Under the pieces are notes generated by a model. The model worked only from the letters and a program-made list of their open reading frames with translations. It ran no database searches and had not been told where the DNA came from. A program made the translations under genes and the position numbers. From Avimonoglobus sp965151315 (GTDB lineage Bacteria; Bacillota; Clostridia; UBA1381), in the NCBI GenBank assembly GCA_965151315.1, contig CBCTZG010000051.1:1-18252 (forward strand): a DNA stretch of 18,252 nt, given 5' to 3'. Below are positions 7,633 to 15,386 of the stretch, piece after piece (position 1 is the first letter of the stretch; each line of letters opens with the position of its first letter).

Positions 7633-8779
7633 AAAGGATTCCCTCTAAAAATTTTTTTACTGCCTGTATATAGCTTCTGTAATCAAATGTAGCCGCGTTA
7701 CAGTTTGCGCGCATCTTCCCAATGGTTTCCCGGTCGAGAGATACAGCCATCGCCAGGGTTGCTTGAACCCCGCCGTGTTGTTCCGCAAAAAAGCCGTTTT
7801 TACCGTCGGCCAGATAGTCCGCTAGGTTGCTGGTCATATTGGTAATAACCGGCGTCCCGGCAGACATAGCCTCCACAAACTTCGTCGGGAACCCCGCAGC
7901 GCTGATCCGGTTGTGTTCCCGGAAAAACACGGAAAAATCCGCCCTGCGCACATAGCTTACCGCTTCCTGATGGGAAACCCTGCCCAAAAATACAACCTTT
8001 CCGGAGAGCCCCGCCAGTATTGGCTTATGCTGCGGATAATATGCCAAATATTCTGCCTCTGTAATTCCAACGACCCAAAACAAAAATGAACGTTCCCGCA
8101 AAGCATACAGCCCTTCTATGATCTGATCAATCCTGTCTTTTCTCCGGCCCGGGCTGCCGGAGTATACCAGCCGCACACAAGCGTCATCCATTCCCCGCTC
8201 GCTCTGCCAGATTCCATCCTGACGATCAATCAGGGGAGGCAAATATAGTGTCTTTACAGTGTTCTGATAATAATTCTCCAAAAATCTGCTGATGCAGATG
8301 ACGCCGTCTGTCTTTTTCTGCAAAACTGTCATTCTGAGATAGGTATCCAGCCATTTTACTGTCCGTACCGCCGGATTTTTCCCAGAAGCCAAATACCATT
8401 CTGTGCAGTCTGCAAGTAATGCTATGCCGGCCTTCCGACAGTGACGCATAAAACGGTACAGGCCTAAAGCCGGATAGTTATACAATATTACAGCCGCTGT
8501 ATCTGGATAAAGCCGCAAAATGGCATGCAGCTGTGCGACGTTGACGAGCCGGCTGAACCGGCCCCGGTTTGTTCTAAAATGCATTGTCCAGCAGTCAAAT
8601 CCAGCATATACGGTTTTTGTATTTTGAATATCTGGATCGCAGTCCTGACTGACGCCGATCAGAACAACCTGGCAGCCCGCCTCCCGTATAGCTTTAGCAT
8701 TGTTCAGAACACGGCTGGCCGCCGCGTTTTTGTCCGGCAATTCCAAACCGCCAAAATAAATAATCGTTTTTTTACCCAC
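7595..8779 (-). CDS. Glycosyltransferase, GT4-like
   Basis: From GTG 8779 the protein has 394 residues. This start is preferred over ATG 8797 because AGGAG lies seven bases before the GTG and covers the ATG region itself. The N-terminus (KKTIIYFGGLELPDKNAAASRVL) is the first beta strand and acceptor loop of a GT-B glycosyltransferase. YSGSPGRRKD (206-215) begins the donor domain, and FPTKFVEAMSAGTPVI (297-312) is the nucleotide-sugar binding segment. As in the gene at 4029-5201, the first Glu of E-x7-E is replaced, so the two may belong to one subgroup. It overlaps the upstream acyltransferase by 8 bases. It would add one residue of the repeat unit; specificity is unknown. Confidence 0.9.
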   Translation of the reverse strand: MGKKTIIYFGGLELPDKNAAASRVLNNAKAIREAGCQVVLIGVSQDCDPDIQNTKTVYAGFDCWTMHFRTNRGRFSRLVNVAQLHAILRLYPDTAAVILYNYPALGLYRFMRHCRKAGIALLADCTEWYLASGKNPAVRTVKWLDTYLRMTVLQKKTDGVICISRFLENYYQNTVKTLYLPPLIDRQDGIWQSERGMDDACVRLVYSGSPGRRKDRIDQIIEGLYALRERSFLFWVVGITEAEYLAYYPQHKPILAGLSGKVVFLGRVSHQEAVSYVRRADFSVFFREHNRISAAGFPTKFVEAMSAGTPVITNMTSNLADYLADGKNGFFAEQHGGVQATLAMAVSLDRETIGKMRANCNAATFDYRSYIQAVKKFLEGILYDKRKTENYDHI

Positions 8780-9314
8780 ACCGTTGCTCCTTCGCAAACC
8801 GTCTTTTTAACTCTTTTTCTTTCTCCAAGGCACTCAAATGACCAATATGCAAGGATTCCGCTTTGATTTTTTCAAAATATTCGTCTATGGATTTAATCAG
8901 TTTTGCCGGCACACCGCCGTATACGCCGCCGTCAGGGATATCCTTTGTAACAATGGAACCAGCGGCAATAATTACGTTGTTTCCAATCCGCACCCCAGGC
9001 ATAATCATCGACCGGGCGCCAATATACACGTTATTGCCGACCACGATCGGCTTCGTAATTTCCAAATCTGGGATCTGATCCCGGAACAGGAGCGTTCCGC
9101 CGTCATGGGTAACAAATTCCACATCATGGGTAATATGTACGTTATCGCCTAGTGTAATCAGCCATGGCTCCGTGCCCAGCAGCGGTTTTCCATAAAACCG
9201 AACCTTTCCCAGCATATTCACGCCCCGCCGCCGGGCATAACGGACGGGATTCAGCTTCGCGGATATATTCCGCGGCAAAAACAGCACCATACTTCTGAGC
9301 CGATACCAATTCAA
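8772..9314 (-). CDS. Hexapeptide-repeat O-acyltransferase (LacA/WbbJ type)
   Basis: Translation most likely starts at TTG 9314, where AGGAGG lies exactly eight bases upstream, giving 180 residues. Upstream in-frame codons fall inside the 3' end of the epimerase gene. The protein shows left-handed beta-helix hexapeptides (LITLGDNVHI, IVVGNNVYIGARSMIMPGVRIG). FVTHDGG (67-73) carries H70 as the probable catalytic base, and GGVPAKLIKS (133-142) is the standard C-terminal end of the family. A short charged helix follows (about 145-180). It probably trimerises in the cytosol and transfers acetyl from acetyl-CoA to a sugar hydroxyl of the repeat unit. Unlike the second acyltransferase in this operon, it is intact. 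Confidence 0.9.
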   Translation of the reverse strand: MNWYRLRSMVLFLPRNISAKLNPVRYARRRGVNMLGKVRFYGKPLLGTEPWLITLGDNVHITHDVEFVTHDGGTLLFRDQIPDLEITKPIVVGNNVYIGARSMIMPGVRIGNNVIIAAGSIVTKDIPDGGVYGGVPAKLIKSIDEYFEKIKAESLHIGHLSALEKEKELKRRFAKEQRCG

Positions 9315-9342
9315 CCCCAGCACCTCCTCAAATTCTTGCTTC

Positions 9343-10326
9343 CTATTCCGTCCGCAGATTTTCCCGATACCAGGCGATCGCCTCATCCAGCCCCCGGTCG
9401 AAATCATAATCTGGGCTATAGCCCAAAAGCCGCTTTGCCTTGTCAATCGAGGCATTGGAATGCCGGATATCTCCCGGCCGGGCCGGGCCGAAACAGGGCT
9501 CAATGTTCGTCCCCAACGCCCTTTGCAGGCTGTCATAAATATCGGTCAGATATTCCCTGCCGCCATAGGCGATGTTAAAGGCCTCGCCTGCCGCTGTACT
9601 CGGGGCTAAACATGCCTTCAGATTGGCCTCGATCACATTTTCAATGTATGTAAAATCACGGCTTTGCCGGCCGTCGCCATGGATCGTAGGCCGCTCCCCA
9701 TTTAAAAGCTGCCGGATGAACCGAGGGATCACCGCCGCATAGGCCCCGTCGGGATCCTGCCGGCGGCCAAATACATTGAAATACCGCAGCCCGTAGGTAT
9801 CCAGGCCGTAATGCAGCGTATACTGCCGTGCCCATTCCTCGTCGCACCGCTTAGTCAAGGCGTAGGGGGAAAGCAGCCGGCCGACCTGTTCCTCCCGCTT
9901 CGGTAGCTGGGGCTCGTCCCCATAAACGCTGGAGCTGGAGGCGTAAACAAATTTTTTGACTCCGTTCTGCCGGGCTGCTTCCAGCATGTTCAGCGTCCCG
10001 TCAATATTATTTTTACAGTAAAACAGGGGCATTTCAATACTCCGGGGAACGCTGCCCCACGCCGCTTGGTGCAGCACATAATCTACACCGCGGCAGGCCG
10101 CCATACAAACAGAAAGATCCTGGATATCTCCCTGTATAAACGTATACCGAGGGTTTTGGATAAATAAATCCACATTTTCCTGCTTCCCAGTGGAAAGATC
10201 ATCCAGGCACCGTACAGAATAGCCCAATTCCAGGATCGTTTCGCACAAATTAGAGCCGATAAAGCCAGCGCCGCCAGTGACCAGGAATACAGAACCCGCC
10301 GGGAATTTTACATCTTGATATCCCAT
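9343..10326 (-). CDS. wbpP: UDP-N-acetylglucosamine 4-epimerase, WbpP/TviC type
   Basis: This 327-residue protein is an extended short-chain dehydrogenase/reductase. TGGAGFIG (17-24) binds NAD, and the catalytic set is the SSS stretch (131-133) with YALTK (Y155, K159). HQAAWGSVPRSIEMP (86-100) and NVFGRRQDPDGAYAAVIPRF (184-203) match the WbpP/TviC subgroup, which interconverts UDP-GlcNAc/UDP-GalNAc and their uronic acids rather than UDP-Glc/UDP-Gal. It sits 3 bases after the dehydrogenase stop, with GGAGG nine bases before ATG 10326. Pairing with that dehydrogenase reproduces the two-enzyme route to UDP-GalNAcA known from P. aeruginosa O6 and Salmonella Vi. The subgroup call is strong; the exact substrate is inferred. 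Confidence 0.9.
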   Translation of the reverse strand: MGYQDVKFPAGSVFLVTGGAGFIGSNLCETILELGYSVRCLDDLSTGKQENVDLFIQNPRYTFIQGDIQDLSVCMAACRGVDYVLHQAAWGSVPRSIEMPLFYCKNNIDGTLNMLEAARQNGVKKFVYASSSSVYGDEPQLPKREEQVGRLLSPYALTKRCDEEWARQYTLHYGLDTYGLRYFNVFGRRQDPDGAYAAVIPRFIRQLLNGERPTIHGDGRQSRDFTYIENVIEANLKACLAPSTAAGEAFNIAYGGREYLTDIYDSLQRALGTNIEPCFGPARPGDIRHSNASIDKAKRLLGYSPDYDFDRGLDEAIAWYRENLRTE

Positions 10327-10329
10327 TTC

Positions 10330-11640
10330 CTATAACCTCCAATACTGGTACCCGGCCGCTTCATATCCCCTGCGGTCAAAGATCCCCTTGAGATCCAGCA
10401 GTACCTTTTTCCCAGGTCCAAACAGCCGGTCTACTACCGACATCGTAAGGGTGCGGAACTGATCATGTGCCACTGCTACGATCACCGCGTCCATAGAACG
10501 GATCTCTGCAAGCTCTGTAAATTCCACGCCATACAGCGCCGCCGCTTCTGCCGTATCGGCGGCCGGATCACAGATTACCGGCTCAATCCCATATTCCTGT
10601 AGTTCCCGCACAACATCATAAACCTTGCTGTTTCGGGTATCCGGGCAATTTTCCTTAAAGGTAAAGCCTAAGATGGCCACTTTCGCATTCTTGACCGGCC
10701 TTTCCGCCCGAATCAGGCTTTTCACACAGTTTTCCGCCACATATTTGCCCATATCATCATTGATCCGACGGCCGGCAAGAATAATTTGGCTGTGGTAGCC
10801 CAGCTCCTCCGCTTTATAGGTCAGGTAATAAGGGTCTACCCCGATACAGTGCCCGCCCACCAAGCCAGGGTAAAATTTTAGAAAATTCCATTTTGTACCA
10901 GCCGCTTTCAAAACCGCCTGGGTATCAATCCCCATCTTATTGAAAATAATAGACAGCTCATTCATAAACGCAATATTGATATCCCGTTGGCTGTTTTCAA
11001 TCACCTTGGCAGCTTCCGCCACCCGGATGCTTTCCGCCCGGTATACGCCGGCTTCGACAACTAGCTCATACACTTTAGCCACGGTATCCAGGGTTTTTTC
11101 ATCCATACCAGAGACGATTTTTTGGATCGTTTCCAGCCGGTGTACCCGATCTCCCGGGTTGATCCGTTCCGGAGAATAACCTACCCAAAAATCCGAGCCG
11201 CACCGCAGACCGCTTTCCCGCTCTAAAATCGGGACGCATATCTCTTCGGTCACGCCAGGATACACCGTAGACTCAAAGACGACCACGCTGCCTTTTACCA
11301 AATTCCCGCCCAAGATTTCTGACGCCCGTTCAAGCGGCGTCAGATCCGGCGTGTGGTCGCTGTTGACCGGTGTCGGGACCGCTACAATATGGAATTTTGC
11401 CTCCCGCAGCCGGGCCGGGTCTGCTGTAAATTCTACCGTTGTATTCCGGATCTGTTCCGTGCCGACCTCGTTTGTCGGATCAACGCCGCTTTGATACAGC
11501 GCTATTTTCTTCTCATTCAAATCATATCCAATCACCGGCACTTTTTTCGCAAACGCGACCGCGATTGGCATGCCAACATATCCTAAACCCACCAAAGAAA
11601 TCTTCTCCCGGCCCTGCACGATCCGCTCATATAACCCCAC
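10330..11640 (-). CDS. wbpO: UDP-N-acetylhexosamine 6-dehydrogenase, WbpO/TviB type
   Basis: This 436-residue member of the UDP-glucose/GDP-mannose dehydrogenase family has all three family domains. GLGYVG (18-23) binds NAD; STVYPGVTEE (124-133) and GYSPERINPGD (154-164) are substrate-side motifs. C265 in GGHCIGVDPYYLT is the catalytic cysteine, and FTFKENCPDTRNS starts the C-terminal UDP-binding domain. ENSQRDINIAFMNEL and GGHC are characteristic of HexNAc dehydrogenases, as opposed to UDP-Glc dehydrogenases. It oxidises C6 of UDP-GlcNAc or UDP-GalNAc to the uronate using two NAD. The start is GTG 11640 with GGAGGG eight bases upstream, and it overlaps the preceding gene by 14 bases. With the adjacent epimerase it implies an acidic sugar in the polymer. 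Confidence 0.92.
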   Translation of the reverse strand: MGLYERIVQGREKISLVGLGYVGMPIAVAFAKKVPVIGYDLNEKKIALYQSGVDPTNEVGTEQIRNTTVEFTADPARLREAKFHIVAVPTPVNSDHTPDLTPLERASEILGGNLVKGSVVVFESTVYPGVTEEICVPILERESGLRCGSDFWVGYSPERINPGDRVHRLETIQKIVSGMDEKTLDTVAKVYELVVEAGVYRAESIRVAEAAKVIENSQRDINIAFMNELSIIFNKMGIDTQAVLKAAGTKWNFLKFYPGLVGGHCIGVDPYYLTYKAEELGYHSQIILAGRRINDDMGKYVAENCVKSLIRAERPVKNAKVAILGFTFKENCPDTRNSKVYDVVRELQEYGIEPVICDPAADTAEAAALYGVEFTELAEIRSMDAVIVAVAHDQFRTLTMSVVDRLFGPGKKVLLDLKGIFDRRGYEAAGYQYWRL

Positions 11641-12763
11641 TGCCTTTTCCCTCCGCTTCTTTTCTGATTTTTAAGTATCTGCACATATCCTGATTCACTT
11701 TCGATACCGCAAACCGTTCCCTGCAATATGCCGCGCCGGCAGCGCCCATGACAGGTATCAGGTCCGGCTTTTGGATAAAGCGCTCCATCCGGTCCGCCAC
11801 TGCCTGTCCGCTGCCTACCGGCACTAAAAATCCCGTCTCCCCGTCCCGTACCGTTTCCCGGCAGCCCGGGGCGTCGGTAGTAATCACCGGCCGTCCCATG
11901 GACATGGCCTCCAAAACCGTCCGGGGCGTCCCTTCCCGGTAGGATGGCAGCACATAAACAGAGCATTGCTTATAATACTCCGCTACCTGGTCGGTTTCTC
12001 CAAAATACTCGATAATCCCGTCGTCTATATATTTTTGCAGCGTTTGCGCCGGGATCGAATCCTGTATGTTTTCACAGGCGCCCAGCAACATACAGCGTAC
12101 ATGAGGATATTTTCGCCTGATAATCGTGCAGGCCTCTAAATATTCCCGAATGCCCTTGGAATACATCACCCGGGCCAGCATAAAAAACGTAATTTGCGAC
12201 GGGTACGTCCAAACAGGAAATCGTTCCGGATCCACCCCAGACCCGCTGACCAGCTGACACTTTCCTTCTGAAACCATCCTTTCCCGGACAAACTGCGCCA
12301 TGTCGTCCGGATTCTGAAAAATCACAGTGTCTGCCAACGAAAAAGCTTTTTTATATAGGATCCTCATGATCCGGCGGATGATTTTTGCTTTTCGGGTATT
12401 CGCCGTAAACGCATATCCCGCCCCGGTAACCATTGCCGCAGCATGGGGGACGCCAGCCTTTTTAGCGGCGATGGTCCCATAGATGACCGGCTTACTGGTA
12501 TACCCAAGTACCACATCCGGCCGTTCCTGCCTACACAGCGCATACAGCGCCCGCTGGTACCGCAGATCCTCCGCCGGGTTTAGGCCGTTTTTCCGCATAG
12601 GGATCTCAACAAACCGTGCGCCCAGCTCTGTAATCCGGTCCACGTTCGTCTGGTCTGGGCCGGTCACCACCACAGTATAGCCAGCGGCAATGATTTCTCG
12701 GATCAAATCCCCTCGAAAGTTATATACTGTTCGATTTTTCGGCGAAATCAACATGAACTTCAT
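11627..12763 (-). CDS. Glycosyltransferase, GT4 family, PglA/CapM-like
   Basis: This 378-residue GT-B glycosyltransferase begins MKFMLISPKNRTVYNFRGDL, a pattern typical of enzymes that add the second sugar to an undecaprenyl-diphosphate amino sugar. GYTSKPVIYG (87-96) and the VTGAGYAFT stretch (112-120) support this PglA/CapM-like branch. SYREGTPRTVLEAMSMGRPV (274-293) carries the E-x7-E motif (E277 and E285). ATG 12763 overlaps the dehydrogenase stop as ATGA and has GAGGG six bases upstream, so translation is coupled. The likely acceptor is the product of the initiating transferase encoded four genes earlier in the same operon. The branch assignment is from memory of these families and the sugar is not determined. 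Confidence 0.9.
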   Translation of the reverse strand: MKFMLISPKNRTVYNFRGDLIREIIAAGYTVVVTGPDQTNVDRITELGARFVEIPMRKNGLNPAEDLRYQRALYALCRQERPDVVLGYTSKPVIYGTIAAKKAGVPHAAAMVTGAGYAFTANTRKAKIIRRIMRILYKKAFSLADTVIFQNPDDMAQFVRERMVSEGKCQLVSGSGVDPERFPVWTYPSQITFFMLARVMYSKGIREYLEACTIIRRKYPHVRCMLLGACENIQDSIPAQTLQKYIDDGIIEYFGETDQVAEYYKQCSVYVLPSYREGTPRTVLEAMSMGRPVITTDAPGCRETVRDGETGFLVPVGSGQAVADRMERFIQKPDLIPVMGAAGAAYCRERFAVSKVNQDMCRYLKIRKEAEGKGSGVI

Positions 12764-13710
12764 AAATTTCCCTCACAGGTTCCCTGTTCCTTTTCCGGAT
12801 GTCCTTCCAAAAATCCCGCTAAATTCTGATAAATCCGCGCATACAGCCGTTTTCTGGTCTGGTCAGACACAAAGGCGTTATGCGGCGTGATGATCACGTT
12901 TTCCAAATCCCAAAGCGGGCTTTCCGGCGGCAAGGGCTCCTCAGCAAAAACATCCAGCGCCGCGCCCAGCAAAGCTTTTTTCTGCAACTGTACAATCAGC
13001 GCCGCCTCATCGATCACATGGCCCCGAGATAAATTCACTATAACCGCATGTTTCGGAAACGCGCGCAATATCTGCCCGTCAATTAGATGGTGGGTTTCCG
13101 GTGTATACGGTACGCTCAGGATCACCACATCGCTTTTTCCCACTGTTTCGCCAAGGTGGTCTATATGCAGGATCCTGTCTGCGTCGTTGCAGGCGACGGG
13201 CACGATGTCCAGCCCTGTTATCTCGGCGTCAAAAGCTCGAAACCGCCTGGCGGCAGCCTTTCCAACATTGCCCATGCCCACAATGCAAATTTTCTTTCCC
13301 GCCAACTCCAGCAGATCCCGCCGTTTTTCCCACCGGCGCTTCTGCTGCTGCCCATAAAAGAAATGGCTTTCTTTATAAAATTCCAAAACCTTCAATACAG
13401 CCCACTCCGCCATTGGGATGTGATAAACACCCTCGGCACGGAAAAGCCGGATTCCATGCGTACGCACAAAATCCAGCGGTACTCTGTCAGTCCCCGCGCT
13501 TATAAGCTGCAGCATTTGTAAATTTGTAAATTTGTGAATAGGGTTATGTAAAAACAACCCATTGCACACCGTGCAGGTATACTTTTCAGGGTCTGCGACA
13601 GTTTCTGTCTCGTACTGCTGAAAGTCCACGCGATATCCCAGTGCCCCAATCCGGCGGATCTCCTCGGGTGTGTACGAAAACGCCCCTGTCAGCAACAAAT
13701 TATGCTCCAT
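12760..13710 (-). CDS. D-isomer-specific 2-hydroxyacid dehydrogenase
   Basis: The chosen start is ATG 13710, five bases after the aldolase stop, with GGAAGG upstream. A longer frame to 13779 lies inside the aldolase gene and adds no conserved sequence. The 316-residue protein has the split catalytic domain and a central NAD domain with GMGNVG (145-150). The catalytic triad is visible: R229 in NLSRGHVIDE, E258 in DVFAEEPLP, and H277 in TPHNAF. It should interconvert a 2-oxoacid and a D-2-hydroxyacid with NAD(H) in the cytosol. The substrate cannot be told. Its place directly after an HpaI-type aldolase suggests it reduces that enzyme's 2-oxoacid product. Such a pair is unusual in polysaccharide operons. 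Confidence 0.9.
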   Translation of the reverse strand: MEHNLLLTGAFSYTPEEIRRIGALGYRVDFQQYETETVADPEKYTCTVCNGLFLHNPIHKFTNLQMLQLISAGTDRVPLDFVRTHGIRLFRAEGVYHIPMAEWAVLKVLEFYKESHFFYGQQQKRRWEKRRDLLELAGKKICIVGMGNVGKAAARRFRAFDAEITGLDIVPVACNDADRILHIDHLGETVGKSDVVILSVPYTPETHHLIDGQILRAFPKHAVIVNLSRGHVIDEAALIVQLQKKALLGAALDVFAEEPLPPESPLWDLENVIITPHNAFVSDQTRKRLYARIYQNLAGFLEGHPEKEQGTCEGNL

Positions 13711-13715
13711 AACCG

Positions 13716-14531
13716 CTATATCCCTTCCACAATTGATTTTACAAGCCTGCATACCGTCTGGTGGTTTTCCTCCAGCCAATCTGGACCCCGCTCTGGCAAA
13801 GTCCGTTCATACCGGCGGATCTCCCCGATCCCCCGGCTGAAAATCTCCTCCATCTCCCCTGGATCCTGTATCTGACTGGCATTACAGAAACTTCTGGATA
13901 GAATCGCCATGCCCGATCCCAGCCGGTAGTGCTCCGCAATAATTTTTTCTGCCGGAATCAATCCCTTGCCGATCTGGGCAATACCGCCAAATCCATAAAA
14001 CAAGCCCTTTTCCTGAAATTTCCTGCACAGGCTCTCAACGGTCCCGTCTGCCAAAAGCTCAAACATAAACCGCCTGCCATATCCCAGGCACAAATCGTTT
14101 AAACCAATATGGATCTCGTCAAATCCCCCCAGCGCTAAAATTTCATCCACACACTCAACAGCCTGGGGTGTCTCTATCAATAGACAGGTTTTCGATCTGC
14201 CGTTTACTGTTTCCAGAAAAAACTCCACTTCCAGAATAGACTTGAAATACGGAAGCATGATCACATCGGCGCCCAAACGAATGGTTTCTTCCAGTTCTAT
14301 CCGGGAATCCGGGTTGATTGAATTCACCCGCACCAACAGCTCCGCCTGCCGAACCACCCGGCGCAGCTTCCGCACATCCGACAGCGTATGGTGGGATTTT
14401 ACTGTATCCATTCCCCGCTGCCGCTTTTCCTTGCCCAGCCATTCCATATCTACAAAAATTCTGTCCGCGCCGCTTTCCTGCGCGATCCGCGCCACATCCG
14501 GCCTATTCGTTATGTACATTAGCTTGAGCAA
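13716..14531 (-). CDS. HpcH/HpaI-family aldolase (citrate lyase beta-like)
   Basis: This protein of 271 residues from TTG 14531 is a pyruvate/oxaloacetate-type class II aldolase of TIM-barrel fold. The metal ligands are E120 in LLIETPQAV and D146 in HIGLNDL. R68 in LLVRVN would bind the carboxylate, and FVDMEW (26-31) and GADVIMLPY (87-95) are standard barrel strands. The TTG start keeps the family-like opening KLMYITN and has a GGGG/AAAGAGA purine stretch upstream. ATG 14519 is an alternative that would shorten it by four residues. It overlaps the initiating transferase by 29 bases (or 17). The reaction is probably reversible cleavage or formation of a 4-hydroxy-2-oxoacid, or a related C-C lyase step. 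The substrate is unknown. Presence as the second gene of a glycan operon is the odd point. Confidence 0.85.
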   Translation of the reverse strand: MLKLMYITNRPDVARIAQESGADRIFVDMEWLGKEKRQRGMDTVKSHHTLSDVRKLRRVVRQAELLVRVNSINPDSRIELEETIRLGADVIMLPYFKSILEVEFFLETVNGRSKTCLLIETPQAVECVDEILALGGFDEIHIGLNDLCLGYGRRFMFELLADGTVESLCRKFQEKGLFYGFGGIAQIGKGLIPAEKIIAEHYRLGSGMAILSRSFCNASQIQDPGEMEEIFSRGIGEIRRYERTLPERGPDWLEENHQTVCRLVKSIVEGI

Positions 14532-15168
14532 TCTCTTTCACCCCTATAGATCCCTGTCCAGGCCGCTCTGCCGCCACGGTTTTCTGTACGTTATAATTAT
14601 CTTTCATCTGCAGTACACGAAGAATAGTCAAAAAGAAAATCCGAATGTCCAGTCCCAGGCTCATATGCTCTACATACCAGACGTTTAGCCGGATCCGCTC
14701 ATTCCACTCCACCGCCTTTCGGCCATGGACCTGCGCCCAGCCAGTGACACCCGGCCGGACTAAAAACATCCTTTTTTGCTCGGGAGTATACTCCTCATAC
14801 GGCCAGGGATGATATGTAAGCGGCGGCCTGGGGCCGATCAGGCTCATATCGCCTTTCAAAATATTCACCAGCTGCGGCATCTCGTCAATGCTGGCGGCAC
14901 GGATCAATTTTCCCACTCGGGTGACTCGGCTGTCATCTTTTCCGGAATATACACCACTGCCAGTATGTTCTGTTCCCGCATACATAGACCGGAACTTATA
15001 AATTTCGAAAACCTCGCCGTTGCGCCCGATCCGCTTCTGCCTAAATATTACGCCCCTGCCAGTCTCCAGCCAGATCAGCAGCGCAGTCAGTAAAAATATG
15101 GGCGAAAGCACCACAAGCAAAAGAATTGACACGAAAACATCAATCCCTCTTTTCAGCTGACTATACAT
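14503..15168 (-). CDS. Initiating undecaprenyl-phosphate sugar-1-phosphate transferase (PglC-like)
   Basis: This 221-residue monotopic phosphoglycosyltransferase is of the short PglC/CapM type and lacks the extra N-terminal membrane domain of WbaP/WcaJ. A hydrophobic re-entrant helix spans about 8-34, followed by KFRSMY (58-63). The catalytic Asp-Glu pair is D95-E96 in ASIDEMPQL, with IGPRP (111-115) and RPGVTGWAQVHGR (138-150) as donor-binding loops. It transfers a sugar 1-phosphate, often a HexNAc or bacillosamine derivative, from a UDP-sugar to undecaprenyl phosphate at the inner membrane face, starting the repeat unit. As the first gene of the operon it lies 44 bases after the -10 hexamer, with AAGGA upstream of ATG 15168. 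The tail (about 195-221) is not part of the conserved domain. Confidence 0.93.
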   Translation of the reverse strand: MYSQLKRGIDVFVSILLLVVLSPIFLLTALLIWLETGRGVIFRQKRIGRNGEVFEIYKFRSMYAGTEHTGSGVYSGKDDSRVTRVGKLIRAASIDEMPQLVNILKGDMSLIGPRPPLTYHPWPYEEYTPEQKRMFLVRPGVTGWAQVHGRKAVEWNERIRLNVWYVEHMSLGLDIRIFFLTILRVLQMKDNYNVQKTVAAERPGQGSIGVKEIAQANVHNE

Positions 15169-15211
15169 ATCTCTTCATCCTTTTCTGTCTAGTTATAAAT
15201 ATACTTCTTAT

Positions 15212-15240
15212 ATTATAGCAATATCCATAGAAAATGTCAA
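15212..15240 (-). promoter_or_regulatory. Sigma-A promoter of the polysaccharide operon
   Basis: On the minus strand TTGACA (15235-15240) and TATAAT (15212-15217) are spaced by exactly 17 bases, an exact match to the vegetative consensus. The start site would be near 15205, giving a short leader of about 37 bases before ATG 15168. This is the only convincing promoter found for the 14 kb of overlapping genes downstream. The short leader leaves no room for a riboswitch or attenuator. Confidence 0.88.
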
Positions 15241-15292
15241 ATACATTTATCGTTAATCCAAAGATATTGTGGAAATTATACAGAAGCCCGCG

Positions 15293-15323
15293 CGGATAGA
15301 CAAAAACCAAGGATACCTATCCG
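15293..15323. repeat. Inverted repeat in the divergent control region
   Basis: CGGATAG (15293-15299) and CTATCCG (15317-15323) form 7-bp arms around a 17-base spacer. A third GGATA copy (15311-15315) pairs with TATCC (15318-15322), giving a smaller dyad inside. The repeat lies upstream of the operon's -35 and overlaps the start of the putative sigma-E promoter of the spoIIID remnant, so it could be a shared operator. No binding protein is recognised. Confidence 0.35.
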
Positions 15324-15327
15324 TATG

Positions 15328-15356
15328 TCATATTTCTGCGTATCTCCGCATAACAT
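15328..15356 (+). promoter_or_regulatory. Candidate sigma-E-type (mother-cell) promoter for the spoIIID remnant
   Basis: TCATATT (15328-15334) fits the -35 pattern KMATATT recalled for Bacillus sigma-E. After 14 bases, CATAACAT (15349-15356) matches six of eight positions of CATACAHT. It ends 30 bases before the ATG, with a strong ribosome binding site between. B. subtilis spoIIID is known to be sigma-E dependent, so the match makes sense, but two -10 mismatches keep it tentative. Confidence 0.45.
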
Positions 15357-15386
15357 ATACCAAAACAAAATTATAGGGGGCGGACA

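Noticed and set aside
8088..8095. GAACGTTC as a second LexA-type site
   Set aside because: It lies inside a glycosyltransferase gene and lacks the four-base spacer of the LexA box.
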